Shown here: positions 1 to 8,220 of the stretch, piece by piece | How positions within the stretch are numbered: position 1 is the first letter of the stretch | How the letters are laid out: every line of letters begins with the position of its first letter | Translations under genes and position numbers: made by a program | Source: an uncultured Rhodospirillales bacterium | GTDB taxonomy: Bacteria; Pseudomonadota; Alphaproteobacteria; ATCC43930; CGMCC-115725 | DNA length: 64,000 bases | Assembly: GCA_903828515.1 (NCBI GenBank) | Contig: CAIKMD010000007.1 | Span: forward strand, 1,054,001-1,118,000 | Direction of reading: 5' to 3' | Notes under the pieces: model-generated | Databases searched by the model: none | What the model was told of the DNA's origin: nothing | Seen by the model: the letters and a program-made list of their open reading frames with translations, nothing else

Positions 1-1236
1 AAACAGCATCAGCAGGGGCGGTGCCGTCAGCAAAATGGCGGTGAGGCCCGCGGCGCCGAGTCCGCCCCATTTGATCAGCCACCCGGTTAGGATCGCGACG
101 AGTACGCTGACGCCCGCGGCGCAGGTGTCGTTGACGCCCAAGGCGCGTCCGCGCTCCGCCGTCGGATAGTGATCGGCGATCAGAGCCGTGGCCGCGACAT
201 TGGCGCCCGCCCAACCGATGCCGACGAGGAAAGCGCCGATCGTGACCAACACGTATGTGCCGGTATAAGCGACGAGCCCGGCGCCGGCGAGCGCGATGGC
301 GACGCCGGGAAACATCACCGCGTCGCGGCCATAACGATCGGTCAGGCGTCCGAGCGGAACGGTGAAGGCGAACATGCCGGCCGAATGGCACATCTGAGCG
401 ATGGCGATTCCGGTGAGCGAGGTGCCGCATTCCGACAACGCCAGCGAGGTCAGCACCATGACGATCGTCATGTTGCCGTTCGCCGCGCAGTTCGAGACGA
501 CGGCCAGACGTATGGCAGGCTTTTGGAGCAGCGACATCGCACGAAAGGCGACCCGCTCGGTCGGCCGCTCCGCGGCAACGTAACCGGGATAATAGAGGTG
601 AAGGTTCTGGCCGATCTCCCGGGGGTCGGGCCGCACGAACGAGATCAGCACGATGCCCGGCACGATGAGAACCGGCAGCATGTACCAGGCGAGGCCGATC
701 GGATCCTGGCCGAACCAAGCGGAGATCGCTTGCGAGAGGCTGATTAGCAGAGGACTGACGACGAGCCCGGACAGCGAGCCCAACGCCAGATAGCCGAGCG
801 CCTGGGCACGATGTTGCGGCGGAAACATATCGGTGGCCGCGACGCGAAGCTGTTGCGACGCGTTCATGCCCATGCCGAAGACGAGGATACCGGCAAGGAA
901 CAGCGTGAAATTATGCAGGCTCATCGCGACGCCCACGACGAGAGCGCCGACCAGCGCGAGCGCGAGGCCGAAGATGATGCCTGGCTTGCGGCCATACGCG
1001 TCGGTGATTTTGCCGACCGGATAGGCGACGAGAAACCGGCTGAACCCGACCAGCGCGACGGTGATCCCCGAGAGCTCGGCCGAACCCGTGAGCGCCAGCA
1101 CCATGAGCGGGCCGAAGCCGTAGGTGAACGACATGCCGGCGCCGGTGAAACTTTGCGACAGCGCGAAGAGCGTCAGGTTGCGCTTGATCACCGCCGGAAC
1201 GCGGAATGCGATGGGAGCCGCTGCGGATATGCTCAT
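1..1236 (-). CDS. MFS transporter, 3' end cut by window edge
   Basis: Reading from ATG at 1236 the frame stays open to base 1 (412 codons), so the C-terminus lies outside the window. The product is a string of hydrophobic segments joined by short basic loops, as in a 12-helix major facilitator. After the second helix the loop has the MFS motif A pattern (GKITDAYGRKPG, about residues 54-65), and the second half has the matching GRLTDRYGRD. A longer central loop (about residues 185-210) separates the halves. It is an inner-membrane secondary transporter; the substrate cannot be told. Family members are usually 400-430 residues, so little is missing. Nothing odd in composition. Confidence 0.85.
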   Translation of the reverse strand, partial: MSISAAAPIAFRVPAVIKRNLTLFALSQSFTGAGMSFTYGFGPLMVLALTGSAELSGITVALVGFSRFLVAYPVGKITDAYGRKPGIIFGLALALVGALVVGVAMSLHNFTLFLAGILVFGMGMNASQQLRVAATDMFPPQHRAQALGYLALGSLSGLVVSPLLISLSQAISAWFGQDPIGLAWYMLPVLIVPGIVLISFVRPDPREIGQNLHLYYPGYVAAERPTERVAFRAMSLLQKPAIRLAVVSNCAANGNMTIVMVLTSLALSECGTSLTGIAIAQMCHSAGMFAFTVPLGRLTDRYGRDAVMFPGVAIALAGAGLVAYTGTYVLVTIGAFLVGIGWAGANVAATALIADHYPTAERGRALGVNDTCAAGVSVLVAILTGWLIKWGGLGAAGLTAILLTAPPLLMLF

Positions 1237-1286
1237 GCGTGAAGATTAGGCAGAACCGCCTGTATCGGCAATCCGATGTCGATAAA

Positions 1287-1309
1287 CCCTCCTCCCTGGA
1301 GGGGGAGGG
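1287..1309 (-). terminator. Candidate hairpin terminator after the SPOR gene
   Basis: CCCTCCTCC (1287-1295) and GGGGGAGGG (1301-1309) form a 9-bp stem with one G-T pair and a 5-base loop. Read on the minus strand it follows the stop at 1331 and is followed by a short TTTA, too weak a T tract for a confident call. It could instead be a dispersed hairpin repeat. Confidence 0.3.
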
Positions 1310-1330
1310 AATTTGGGCGTGGTGCGCTTC

Positions 1331-2068
1331 TTACTCGGCAGTGTCGCTCATGATCGCGTATTCGATCGGGAGCGGATTGACGAAGCGGCTGACCTTGTCC
1401 TTCACGACGTCGGCGGCAGCTTGCGCCGCGGTGGGGTCGGGAAAGCGCGGCGAGCGCAACGTGTAGAGCACGCGGCCGGCCGAATTGGGGGCGTGGGTCA
1501 CGTCGACGGCCATGCCGGTCGCTTCGATCGCCCATTGGATCCGGCGGGCATTTTCCTCGCTGGCGAAGGCGCCGAACTGGACGCGATAGGCGCCGGTGCC
1601 GTGGGCCGGCATCGGCGGCGGACGCAAAGCCGCAACCTGGCGCGAGGTAATCGATTTCGTGCGGTCGGCGGTGTTCGGGCTCACCGGCTTCGCGCTCGGC
1701 CCCGGCGTCGCCAGGGTGCGGCTTGCTTGCGTGGCGGCAAAGGCGACGGGTGCCGGTTCGGACGACGCGGCCGGCGCGGCCATGGCGGCGCGTTCGAACG
1801 CGGGGGCGATCGGCGTGTCGGGCGGTAGGTTCGGAACCGTATCGGGCGGGCGGGCGGTGGGCTGGACCTGGGCGAGGCGCTGGGCCGTGGCGTCGAAAGA
1901 AGGCGTCGTCGTCGCCGAATCGGCCAGTTGAGGTTCGGATCCCGGCGCCTGCATCAGGTAAAAGGCCCCGCCGGCCAGGCCGACCGCGAAGAAGAAAATC
2001 ATCAGCACAGCGGTAAAGGCCGCGGCTTCAAGCTTCGACCGGCCCCTCGGTGTGCTGATTAACGACAT
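1331..2068 (-). CDS. SPOR-domain membrane protein
   Basis: 245 residues. A short cytoplasmic N-terminus is followed by one membrane helix (about residues 17-38), a long Pro/Ala/Thr-rich periplasmic linker (40-155), and a C-terminal SPOR domain (about 160-235) starting at YRVQFGAFASEENA. SPOR domains bind denuded septal peptidoglycan, so a role at the division septum or in cell-wall remodelling is likely by family; the sequence does not say more. The start is ATG at 2068, behind a good GGAGGGG that is partly buried in a hairpin (separate entry). The gene stands alone between the MFS gene and the propeller gene. Confidence 0.8.
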   Translation of the reverse strand: MSLISTPRGRSKLEAAAFTAVLMIFFFAVGLAGGAFYLMQAPGSEPQLADSATTTPSFDATAQRLAQVQPTARPPDTVPNLPPDTPIAPAFERAAMAAPAASSEPAPVAFAATQASRTLATPGPSAKPVSPNTADRTKSITSRQVAALRPPPMPAHGTGAYRVQFGAFASEENARRIQWAIEATGMAVDVTHAPNSAGRVLYTLRSPRFPDPTAAQAAADVVKDKVSRFVNPLPIEYAIMSDTAE

Positions 2069-2073
2069 GACCC

Positions 2074-2099
2074 CTCCGGCGTTCCCCTCACAGCCGGAG
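2074..2099 (-). promoter_or_regulatory. 5'-leader hairpin covering the SPOR-gene ribosome site
   Basis: CTCCGGC (2074-2080) and GCCGGAG (2093-2099) can pair over seven bases with a 12-base loop. In the minus-strand mRNA the 3' arm runs straight into the Shine-Dalgarno GGAGGGG, about 5 bases before the ATG at 2068, so part of the ribosome site would be in the stem. A regulatory role is inferred from the geometry only. Confidence 0.35.
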
Positions 2100-2228
2100 C
2101 ATAGTTTTACGCCGATTTACGAATAAGTCTATATAGTTATCGGCGACTCTTCGTTTATTACCCGAGACTAAAAGGCCAAGTCACGGGCACGGCTGGCTGG
2201 GCCTAACCGCTTGCAAAGACTCGCGTTT

Positions 2229-3278
2229 TTATCCGCATGCAACCGCGTAAACATCCTCGCAGCCGGCGGGAAGCCGATAATCGCGCCAGGACTTGCCGCC
2301 GTCTTGGGTCCCGATGATCTGGCCGTTGCGCCCCGCGCCATAGACCTGGGCAGGGTCGCTGGGGTGGAGCGCCAGGTTCATCAGGGTCGCCTTGGTGTCG
2401 AGACCGTGATCGAAGCGCCGCCAGGTCTGGCCGACGTCGTGGCTGACCGCCAGCGAGCCGGTATCGCCGGTCGCGTGGACGCTGAGGCAGGCATAAAGCG
2501 TGCGCGGGTCCTGCGGTGCCGGCCGGACGTCGCGGGCATAGGTCAGGGCGGAGAACCGCCCGACATCGACGTCCTGCCAGTGGTCGCCGCCGTCGCCGCT
2601 GCGGAAGATGCCCATGCGGCAGGCGAGGAACACGGCGCCCGGATCGGCCGGGGTCACGCAGACCGCGTGGCCGTCGAGCATGCCTTCGAAATCGCTGCCG
2701 GAGACCAGATTGCTCTTGAGGCGGGGCGTCTCGGCGAGTTTCACCAGCCCGTCGGTGCAATCGGTCCAGGTTTCGCCGCCGTCGCGGCTGCGCATCGCGC
2801 CGCCGACTTCGATCGTGGCGAAGACATCGCGCGGCGCGTTTGCGTCGATCGCGAGCCGCATCACCCGGCAGGCAAAGGGCATCTTCACCCGCTCGGGCAA
2901 AACCGGCCGCGACAGCAATTGCCAATGCGCGCCGCCATCCTCGCTGCGATAGATCGCGACCGGCGCCGCGCCGGCGAGGATGATGCGCGGATTGGCGGGG
3001 TGAACCAGTACCGACCAGATCTGGACGTTGCGGTCGGGAAACTCGGGGCGCTGGAAATGCGCGCCGTGATCGTGACTCACATAGGGCCCGTCCTGCGTGC
3101 CGACGAAGATCGTCGCCGGGTCGCGCGGATGAATGGTGACGCAATGAACGCTCGCGGGCTGGGGCAAGCCGTCGGTGAGTTGCTCCCACTTGTCGTCGCC
3201 CACGGTCATGCGAAAGGCGCCCGAGAGATTGCCGCCGCGCCACATGCCGGCGCCGGCATAGACATGCGAAACCGCCAT
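2229..3278 (-). CDS. BNR/Asp-box beta-propeller protein (YCF48/sialidase-like fold)
   Basis: 349 residues with at least five Asp-box repeats of the S/T-x-D-x-G-x-x-W type, namely RSEDGGAHW, RSRDGGETW, RSGDGGDHW, VSHDVGQTW and GTQDGGKSW, spaced about 45-70 residues apart as in a six- or seven-bladed propeller. No signal peptide or membrane helix is visible, so it appears cytoplasmic. Proteins like this are often annotated as exo-alpha-sialidase or glycosyl hydrolase, but the Asp box marks the fold and not the chemistry; I see no sialidase active-site argument. ATG at 3278 faces the ABC operon across about 180 bases. Confidence 0.7.
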   Translation of the reverse strand: MAVSHVYAGAGMWRGGNLSGAFRMTVGDDKWEQLTDGLPQPASVHCVTIHPRDPATIFVGTQDGPYVSHDHGAHFQRPEFPDRNVQIWSVLVHPANPRIILAGAAPVAIYRSEDGGAHWQLLSRPVLPERVKMPFACRVMRLAIDANAPRDVFATIEVGGAMRSRDGGETWTDCTDGLVKLAETPRLKSNLVSGSDFEGMLDGHAVCVTPADPGAVFLACRMGIFRSGDGGDHWQDVDVGRFSALTYARDVRPAPQDPRTLYACLSVHATGDTGSLAVSHDVGQTWRRFDHGLDTKATLMNLALHPSDPAQVYGAGRNGQIIGTQDGGKSWRDYRLPAGCEDVYAVACG

Positions 3279-3456
3279 GGCGGGCTCCTTCTTCGTTCAC
3301 GTTTCCCCGTTGCGTAGCAGACAAGAGGGAGCAACGCGGGTCAAGTCCCGCGCAAAACGGCCCGTCGCCTTGACAAGCCGGGGCTCCTCAACAAGGATCG
3401 CGCCCAACCAAATCGCCGCACGCGGCGGATCATCCGACGCACACCGGGAGGCTCAC

Positions 3457-4485
3457 CTGCGTATCATTACCATCCTCGCCCTGCTCGCGGCGGCGCCGTT
3501 CGCTCACGCCCAGACGCTGCCCCATGTCGTGATCGCCACGGTGCCGACCATCGCGTCGACCTCGACCTATATCGCGGCGGCCAAGGGCTATCTCAAGGAC
3601 GCCGGCATCGACGCCGAGATTCAGAACATCGATTCGGTCAGCACCGCGATGCCGATGCTGGCGAGCAACCGCGTTCAGGTCGCGCAGGGCGGGTTTTCCG
3701 CCGGCTATTGGAACGGCCTTGCCCAGGGCATGCCCGTCATCATGGCGTTCGAAGGCGGCTCGACCCCGCTCAATCATCATATCCTCGTCGGCGCGGCCGT
3801 CGCCGACAAGTTCAAGAAGCCGGCCGACCTGAAGGGCCATGCGGTCGCGCTCAACGCGCCCGGCTCGATCATCGGCTACGACCTCTTCAAGGTACTGGCG
3901 AGCGCCGGCCTGACGTCGAAGGACATCGAGATCAAATATATCGGCTTCCCGCAGATGGGCCTCGCGCTGCAGAACGGCGCGGTCGACGCGGCGGTGAACG
4001 TGCCGCCCTTCGGCGATCTCATCATCGAGAAGGGTCTCGGCAAGAACTGGATCGATACCGACGACTATTTGAAGCCCGCGCCGACCAGCGTCGTGCATTA
4101 CGTCGTCAACTCGGACTGGGCCAAGGCCAATCCCGACCTCGCGCATAAACTCTTCGTCGCGATGGGCCGCGGCACCCGCGACTATTGCCAGGCCTATCAT
4201 CACGGCCCCAACCGCGAGGAAGTTATCGCGATCATGATCAAATACGGCGTTGCCGGCGATCATGACTCGCTCGACAAATTTCCCTGGCAGGCGCGCGACG
4301 TGAACGGCCGCTTCAATATGGAGAGCGTGCTCGACGTGCAGGACTGGTACGCGACCGACGGCTATATCAAGCAGAAATTCACCGCCGACAAGCTGGTCGA
4401 TCCCAGCTACGCCGAACAAACGGCGAAAGAGCTGGGGGCATTCCAGCTCATCAACAAGGACAGCAAGCTCGGCGGTTGCCGCTGA
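3457..4485 (+). CDS. NitT/TauT-type ABC substrate-binding protein, paralogue 1 (CTG start proposed)
   Basis: The mature protein is an NMT1/THI5-like periplasmic binding protein about 325 residues long. The frame is open further upstream, with an ATG at 3277, but the first 60 codons from there look non-coding. A clean signal peptide (basic N-terminus, ILALLAAAPFAHA, cleavage before Q) begins at CTG 3457, which follows GGGAGG by about 5 bases. I therefore place the start at CTG; a base error in an ATG is the alternative. It shares the YIAAAKGYLKDAGI, QGGFSAGYWN, FPQMGLALQNGAVDAA and DYCQAYHHGPNR blocks with the two genes downstream. It delivers an unknown small anionic or amine ligand to the ATPase/permease at 7414-8996. 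Confidence 0.85.
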   Translation: MRIITILALLAAAPFAHAQTLPHVVIATVPTIASTSTYIAAAKGYLKDAGIDAEIQNIDSVSTAMPMLASNRVQVAQGGFSAGYWNGLAQGMPVIMAFEGGSTPLNHHILVGAAVADKFKKPADLKGHAVALNAPGSIIGYDLFKVLASAGLTSKDIEIKYIGFPQMGLALQNGAVDAAVNVPPFGDLIIEKGLGKNWIDTDDYLKPAPTSVVHYVVNSDWAKANPDLAHKLFVAMGRGTRDYCQAYHHGPNREEVIAIMIKYGVAGDHDSLDKFPWQARDVNGRFNMESVLDVQDWYATDGYIKQKFTADKLVDPSYAEQTAKELGAFQLINKDSKLGGCR

Positions 4486-4505
4486 CGCCAAGGGGGAAGA
4501 CGAGA

Positions 4506-5549
4506 ATGACGATCGTAAAATCAATCGGGCGCATCGCATCTGCGCTGGCGTTGACCGTTGCGGTCGCGGGGGCTGCGCGCGCGGAAGACACGGTGGTGAT
4601 CGGCAGCGTGCCGGGCATCGCCGCGGCCGGAACCTACATCGCCGACGCGAAGGGCTATTTCAAAGACGTCGGCATCAAGGTGACGATCGCCGATCTCGCC
4701 TCGGCCGCCGACGCGATGGCGAGCCTGGCCACCAATCAGTTTCAGGTGGTTGAGGGCGGCTATTCCGCCGGCTACTGGAACGCGCTCGCCAAGAATTTCC
4801 CGATCATCACCGCGTTCGAGCGCGGGTCGCGTCCGACCAACCATGAATTCGTCATCTCGCCCTCGAACGACACGATCAAGACCATCGCCGATCTCAAGGG
4901 CAAATCGCTCGCAGTCAACGCGCCGGGCTCGCTGACGATTTACGAAGCCGGCAAGATGCTCGAATCGGCGGGCCTGACGATCAAAGACGTCGACATCAAA
5001 TACATGCCGTTCCCGCAGATGGGGATCGCGATCAAGAACGGCGCGGTCGACGCGGCCGAGGACATTCCGCCCTTCATCAATGTCGCCAAAGACCAGGGGC
5101 TGATGAAAGGGATCGGTGCGATCGACGCCACGCTGACGCCCTACCCGATCTCCAGCATCGCCTATCAGATCAATACCGATTGGGCGGCGAAGAACCGGCT
5201 CGTTTCGCAGAAATTCTTTGTCGCGATCCTGCGCGGCACCCGCGATTATTGTCAGGCCTATCATCACGGCCCCAACCGCGACGAGATCCTCGACATCATG
5301 GTGAAATACAAGGTGATGTCGGATCGCGCGCTGCTCGACCGGATTCCATGGCAGGGGCGCAACCCGACCGGCCACATGGATGACGGCACCGTCCTCGACA
5401 TTCAGGACTGGTTCTTCAAGCAGGGCATGATCACCCAGAAATTCGAGGCTGGACGTCTGATCGATCAGAGCTATGCGGATTACGCCGAGAAGGCGCTGGG
5501 CAAGTTCGAACTGATCAACAAGGCGTCGACCCTTCCGAGTTGCCGCTGA
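4506..5549 (+). CDS. NitT/TauT-type ABC substrate-binding protein, paralogue 2
   Basis: 347 residues from ATG 4506, which follows an AGGGGGA ribosome site; an upstream in-frame start at 4476 overlaps the previous gene and adds no signal sequence. The signal peptide ends in AGAARA before EDTVV. It keeps the family blocks YIADAKGYFKDVGI, EGGYSAGYWN, FPQMGIAIKNGAVDAA and GTRDYCQAYHHGPNRDEI. It lies 20 bases after paralogue 1. The three copies have diverged well, so this is an old tandem duplication; each may take a different ligand or the set may broaden the range of one importer. Confidence 0.85.
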   Translation: MTIVKSIGRIASALALTVAVAGAARAEDTVVIGSVPGIAAAGTYIADAKGYFKDVGIKVTIADLASAADAMASLATNQFQVVEGGYSAGYWNALAKNFPIITAFERGSRPTNHEFVISPSNDTIKTIADLKGKSLAVNAPGSLTIYEAGKMLESAGLTIKDVDIKYMPFPQMGIAIKNGAVDAAEDIPPFINVAKDQGLMKGIGAIDATLTPYPISSIAYQINTDWAAKNRLVSQKFFVAILRGTRDYCQAYHHGPNRDEILDIMVKYKVMSDRALLDRIPWQGRNPTGHMDDGTVLDIQDWFFKQGMITQKFEAGRLIDQSYADYAEKALGKFELINKASTLPSCR

Positions 5550-5571
5550 GAAGGCTCGGACGGAGAGAACC

Positions 5572-6615
5572 ATGCTGCGCAAGCTCGGTCTGACCGTTGC
5601 GGTTCTGGCGCCGATTGTGGCGCTGGTGCCGGCGACGCGTGCGGCCGATCCGCAAAAGATCATGGTCGGTATGGTGCCGAGCCTGCCGGCGGCGGCGACC
5701 TACGTCGCCAACGACAAGGGCTGGTATCGCGACGCCGGGATCGAAATCGAGATTCAGAACATCGATTCCGCGGCGAGCGCCATGTCGCTGGTCGCGGCCA
5801 ACCGGTTGCAGGTGGTCGAGGGTGGCCTCGCCTCGAATTATTGGAATGCGCTCGCCCAAGGCCTGCCGGTGATCATGGCGAGCGATCGCGGCTCGAGCCC
5901 GCTGCATCACGCGATCATGGTGCGCAACGAACTGAAGGGCGCCATCAAGTCGGTGGCCGATCTGAAGGGCCGCAAGATCGCCATCGTGGCGCCCGGCGCG
6001 ATCCTCGCCTACGAACTCGGCAAGGCGCTCGAAACGGTGGGGCTTTCCTACAAGGACGTTGAGATCACGTATATTCCGTTTCCGCAGATGGGCGTCGCGC
6101 TGAAGAACGGCGCGGTCGATGCCGCGGTGTCGATCCCGCCCTTCAGCGACGTGGCGCTGGCGAACGGGCTGGGCTGGAATCTCGAAGACCCCGACAAGGT
6201 GATCAAGCCGGCGCCGCTCTCGGCGGTGGCTTATGTCATCAATTCCGATTGGGCGACGCAGAACCCGAAGCTCGCGCATGATTTCTTCATCGCCTCGGCG
6301 CGTGGCATCCGCGAATATTGCCAGGCCTATCACAACGGGGCGAACCGGGCTTATGTGGTCGATTTGCTGCTGAAGAATGGCGTGTCGGATCGCGACGTGA
6401 TCGACAAATATCCGTGGCCGTCGCGCGAGCCGGATGGCCGGTTCAACGTCAAAAGCATCCTCGACGTGCAGGACTGGTTCTTCAAAGAAGGTTTCATCAA
6501 GCAGAAGTTTCCGGCCGAAAAGCTCGTCGACGTGAGCTACGGCGAGGCGGCGGCGCAGAAGCTCGGTCCCTTCGCGATCGAGAACAAGGCCAGCACCGCC
6601 GAAGGCTGCCGTTGA
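5572..6615 (+). CDS. NitT/TauT-type ABC substrate-binding protein, paralogue 3
   Basis: 347 residues from ATG 5572 behind CGGAGAG. The signal peptide ends in PATRA before ADPQ. The blocks YVANDKGWYRDAGI, EGGLASNYWN, FPQMGVALKNGAVDAA and REYCQAYHNGANR match paralogues 1 and 2. Paralogues 1 and 3 share an IQNIDS motif near residue 60 that paralogue 2 lacks. It is third in the operon, 22 bases after paralogue 2, and is followed by the remnant of a fourth copy. The ligand is unknown. Confidence 0.85.
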   Translation: MLRKLGLTVAVLAPIVALVPATRAADPQKIMVGMVPSLPAAATYVANDKGWYRDAGIEIEIQNIDSAASAMSLVAANRLQVVEGGLASNYWNALAQGLPVIMASDRGSSPLHHAIMVRNELKGAIKSVADLKGRKIAIVAPGAILAYELGKALETVGLSYKDVEITYIPFPQMGVALKNGAVDAAVSIPPFSDVALANGLGWNLEDPDKVIKPAPLSAVAYVINSDWATQNPKLAHDFFIASARGIREYCQAYHNGANRAYVVDLLLKNGVSDRDVIDKYPWPSREPDGRFNVKSILDVQDWFFKEGFIKQKFPAEKLVDVSYGEAAAQKLGPFAIENKASTAEGCR

Positions 6616-6652
6616 GGCTATCTGCGATGAAAAGTCTCTCTGCTTCTTTTAT

Positions 6653-6739
6653 GTGCGCAAATTCTTCGTTGCCGTGGGGCGCGGTACGCGGGAATATCGC
6701 CAAGCTTATGATGGCGCGGCCGATCGCAGCGAAGTCCCG
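6653..6739 (+). pseudogene. Remnant of a fourth binding-protein paralogue
   Basis: In the 230-base gap between paralogue 3 and the cupin, one frame reads KFFVAVGRGTREYRQAYDG followed by a Ser-Glu-Val. This aligns with the KFFVAILRGTRDYCQAY block of paralogue 2 and the FVAMGRGTRDYCQAYHHG block of paralogue 1. The conserved Cys is Arg here. Homology stops after about 28 residues and the frame ends at a stop near 6841; no start, signal peptide or other domain remains. It is best read as what was left after a deletion removed most of a fourth tandem copy. Confidence 0.7.
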
Positions 6740-6845
6740 GACCATTCGTGGTTGAGAACAAGAGCCGCACGATCGGCGGCCGTCGATGAATTCGTACCAA
6801 TGCGGGCGCCGCGGCGTTCGCCAACAATGAAAGAGGAGTAGACCC

Positions 6846-7397
6846 ATGGGTATCAACCCGTTCAGCCCGGTGCGTCGTGTCATTACCGGCCATGACAAGA
6901 CCGGCAAGGCCATCGTCCTGATCGACGGCGACACGCCCTATACGGCCAAGCGCGCCGAAGGCACGATGCAGCAGCGCATCTGGGTCACCGACAAGGGCCC
7001 CGCCGAGATGGACGGCGACAAGGATCGCGGCGCCATCGAAGTGCGCATTGCGCCGCCGGCCAACGGCTCGATCATCCGTATGCTCGACATTCCGCCCGAG
7101 AGCGCGGAAACCCGCGCCCTGCCCAACGATCACATGTCGAAGATGCTCGGCGACCAGCACCATTCCCCGAAAGGCGTGCGGCCGCCGCGCCATCCGAACA
7201 TGCACCGGACCTGCACGATCGATTACGCGATCGTTATGTCCGGTGAGATCGACATGCTCCTCGACGATACCGAGGTGCATCTGAAGGCCGGCGACATTCT
7301 GGTGCAGCAGGCGACCAACCATGCCTGGGTCAATCGCGGCACCGAGCCCTGCCGGATCTGCTTTGTCCTGATCGACGGCAAAGAACCCCTCGTTTGA
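6846..7397 (+). CDS. Cupin-domain protein in the ABC operon
   Basis: 183 residues, ATG 6846 behind AGAGGAG. The C-terminal half (about 100-175) is a cupin_2 barrel: the segment around HRTCTIDYAIVMSGEIDML, a Gly-Asp turn at KAGDILVQQ, and NHAWVNRG. One metal-type His is seen in each conserved cupin motif region (MHRT, NHAW), plus His-rich NDHMSKMLGDQHH just before the barrel. The gene sits between the binding proteins and the ATPase, so it probably acts on, or senses, the imported compound. The reaction is unknown. No signal peptide, so cytoplasmic. Confidence 0.75.
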   Translation: MGINPFSPVRRVITGHDKTGKAIVLIDGDTPYTAKRAEGTMQQRIWVTDKGPAEMDGDKDRGAIEVRIAPPANGSIIRMLDIPPESAETRALPNDHMSKMLGDQHHSPKGVRPPRHPNMHRTCTIDYAIVMSGEIDMLLDDTEVHLKAGDILVQQATNHAWVNRGTEPCRICFVLIDGKEPLV

Positions 7398-7413
7398 CGC
7401 TGAAAGGCCGCTC

Positions 7414-8220
7414 ATGAATTCGCAGCCGCCGCGCAAGGGAGCGCGGATCGACATCACGGGTCTGACCAAGCTGTTCGAGACCGCGCGCGGTACGGTGCAG
7501 GCGATCTCCGGGATCGATCTCAAGGTCGAGCCCGGGGAATTCCTATGCATCGTCGGCCCGTCGGGGTGCGGCAAGTCGACCCTGCTGCGGATTCTGGCGG
7601 GCCTTGAAAAGCAGTCGTCGGGGAAGATCGACATCGATACGGCCGGCTGGAAGATCGAAAATGCGATGGTGTTTCAGGAAAGCGGTCTCTTTCCCTGGAT
7701 GTCCGTCGAGGAGAATATCGGCTTCGGCCTGATGACGCGCGGCGTCTCGGCGGCGGAGCGCGCGCCCCGGGTCGAAGCGGCGATGAAGCTGGTCGGCCTG
7801 ACGCAGTTCCGACGGCATTTCCCGAACCAGCTCTCGGGCGGCATGCGTCAGCGCGGCGCGATCGCCCGTGCTTTCGTGACCGACCCGGCCGTACTGCTGA
7901 TGGACGAGCCGTTTGCCGCGCTCGATGCGCAGAACCGCACCATCCTCCAGGAAGAACTGGTGCGGATATGGGAAGCGACCGGCAAGACCGTCGTCTACAT
8001 CACCCATTCGATCGACGAGGCGCTATTCCTCGGCGACCGCGCGGTGGTGATGACCGCGCATCCCGGCCGCATCAAGGAAATCATCGACATTCCGTTTCCG
8101 CATCCGCGCAACCTGATGGAACTCAGCGTCACACCGCTGTTCGGCGAATTGAAAATGAAAATCTGGCGCGTGCTTGAGGACGAGGTCAATCGCGCGCGCG
8201 CCGGCGAGGACGCGGCATGA
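7414..8220 (+). CDS. ABC transporter ATPase, NitT/TauT (SsuB/TauB) type
   Basis: 268 residues. Walker A GPSGCGKST (48-56), Q-loop at VFQESGLFPW (86-95), signature LSGGMRQR (140-147), Walker B VLLMDEP (160-166) and the H-loop His in ITHS (about 198) are all intact, and the spacing is that of a single-domain importer ATPase. The protein powers the permease encoded next, whose ATG overlaps this stop in ATGA (8217-8220), a sign of translational coupling. Confidence 0.93.
   Translation: MNSQPPRKGARIDITGLTKLFETARGTVQAISGIDLKVEPGEFLCIVGPSGCGKSTLLRILAGLEKQSSGKIDIDTAGWKIENAMVFQESGLFPWMSVEENIGFGLMTRGVSAAERAPRVEAAMKLVGLTQFRRHFPNQLSGGMRQRGAIARAFVTDPAVLLMDEPFAALDAQNRTILQEELVRIWEATGKTVVYITHSIDEALFLGDRAVVMTAHPGRIKEIIDIPFPHPRNLMELSVTPLFGELKMKIWRVLEDEVNRARAGEDAA

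Noticed and set aside
1615-1640. GACGCAAAGCC, a riboswitch-like block
   Set aside because: It lies inside the SPOR coding sequence and lacks the other GEMM blocks and any downstream gene start.
3277-3456. N-terminal extension of the first binding protein to ATG 3277
   Set aside because: The extra 60 residues have no signal-peptide or domain features and the ATG lies over the start of the opposite-strand propeller gene.
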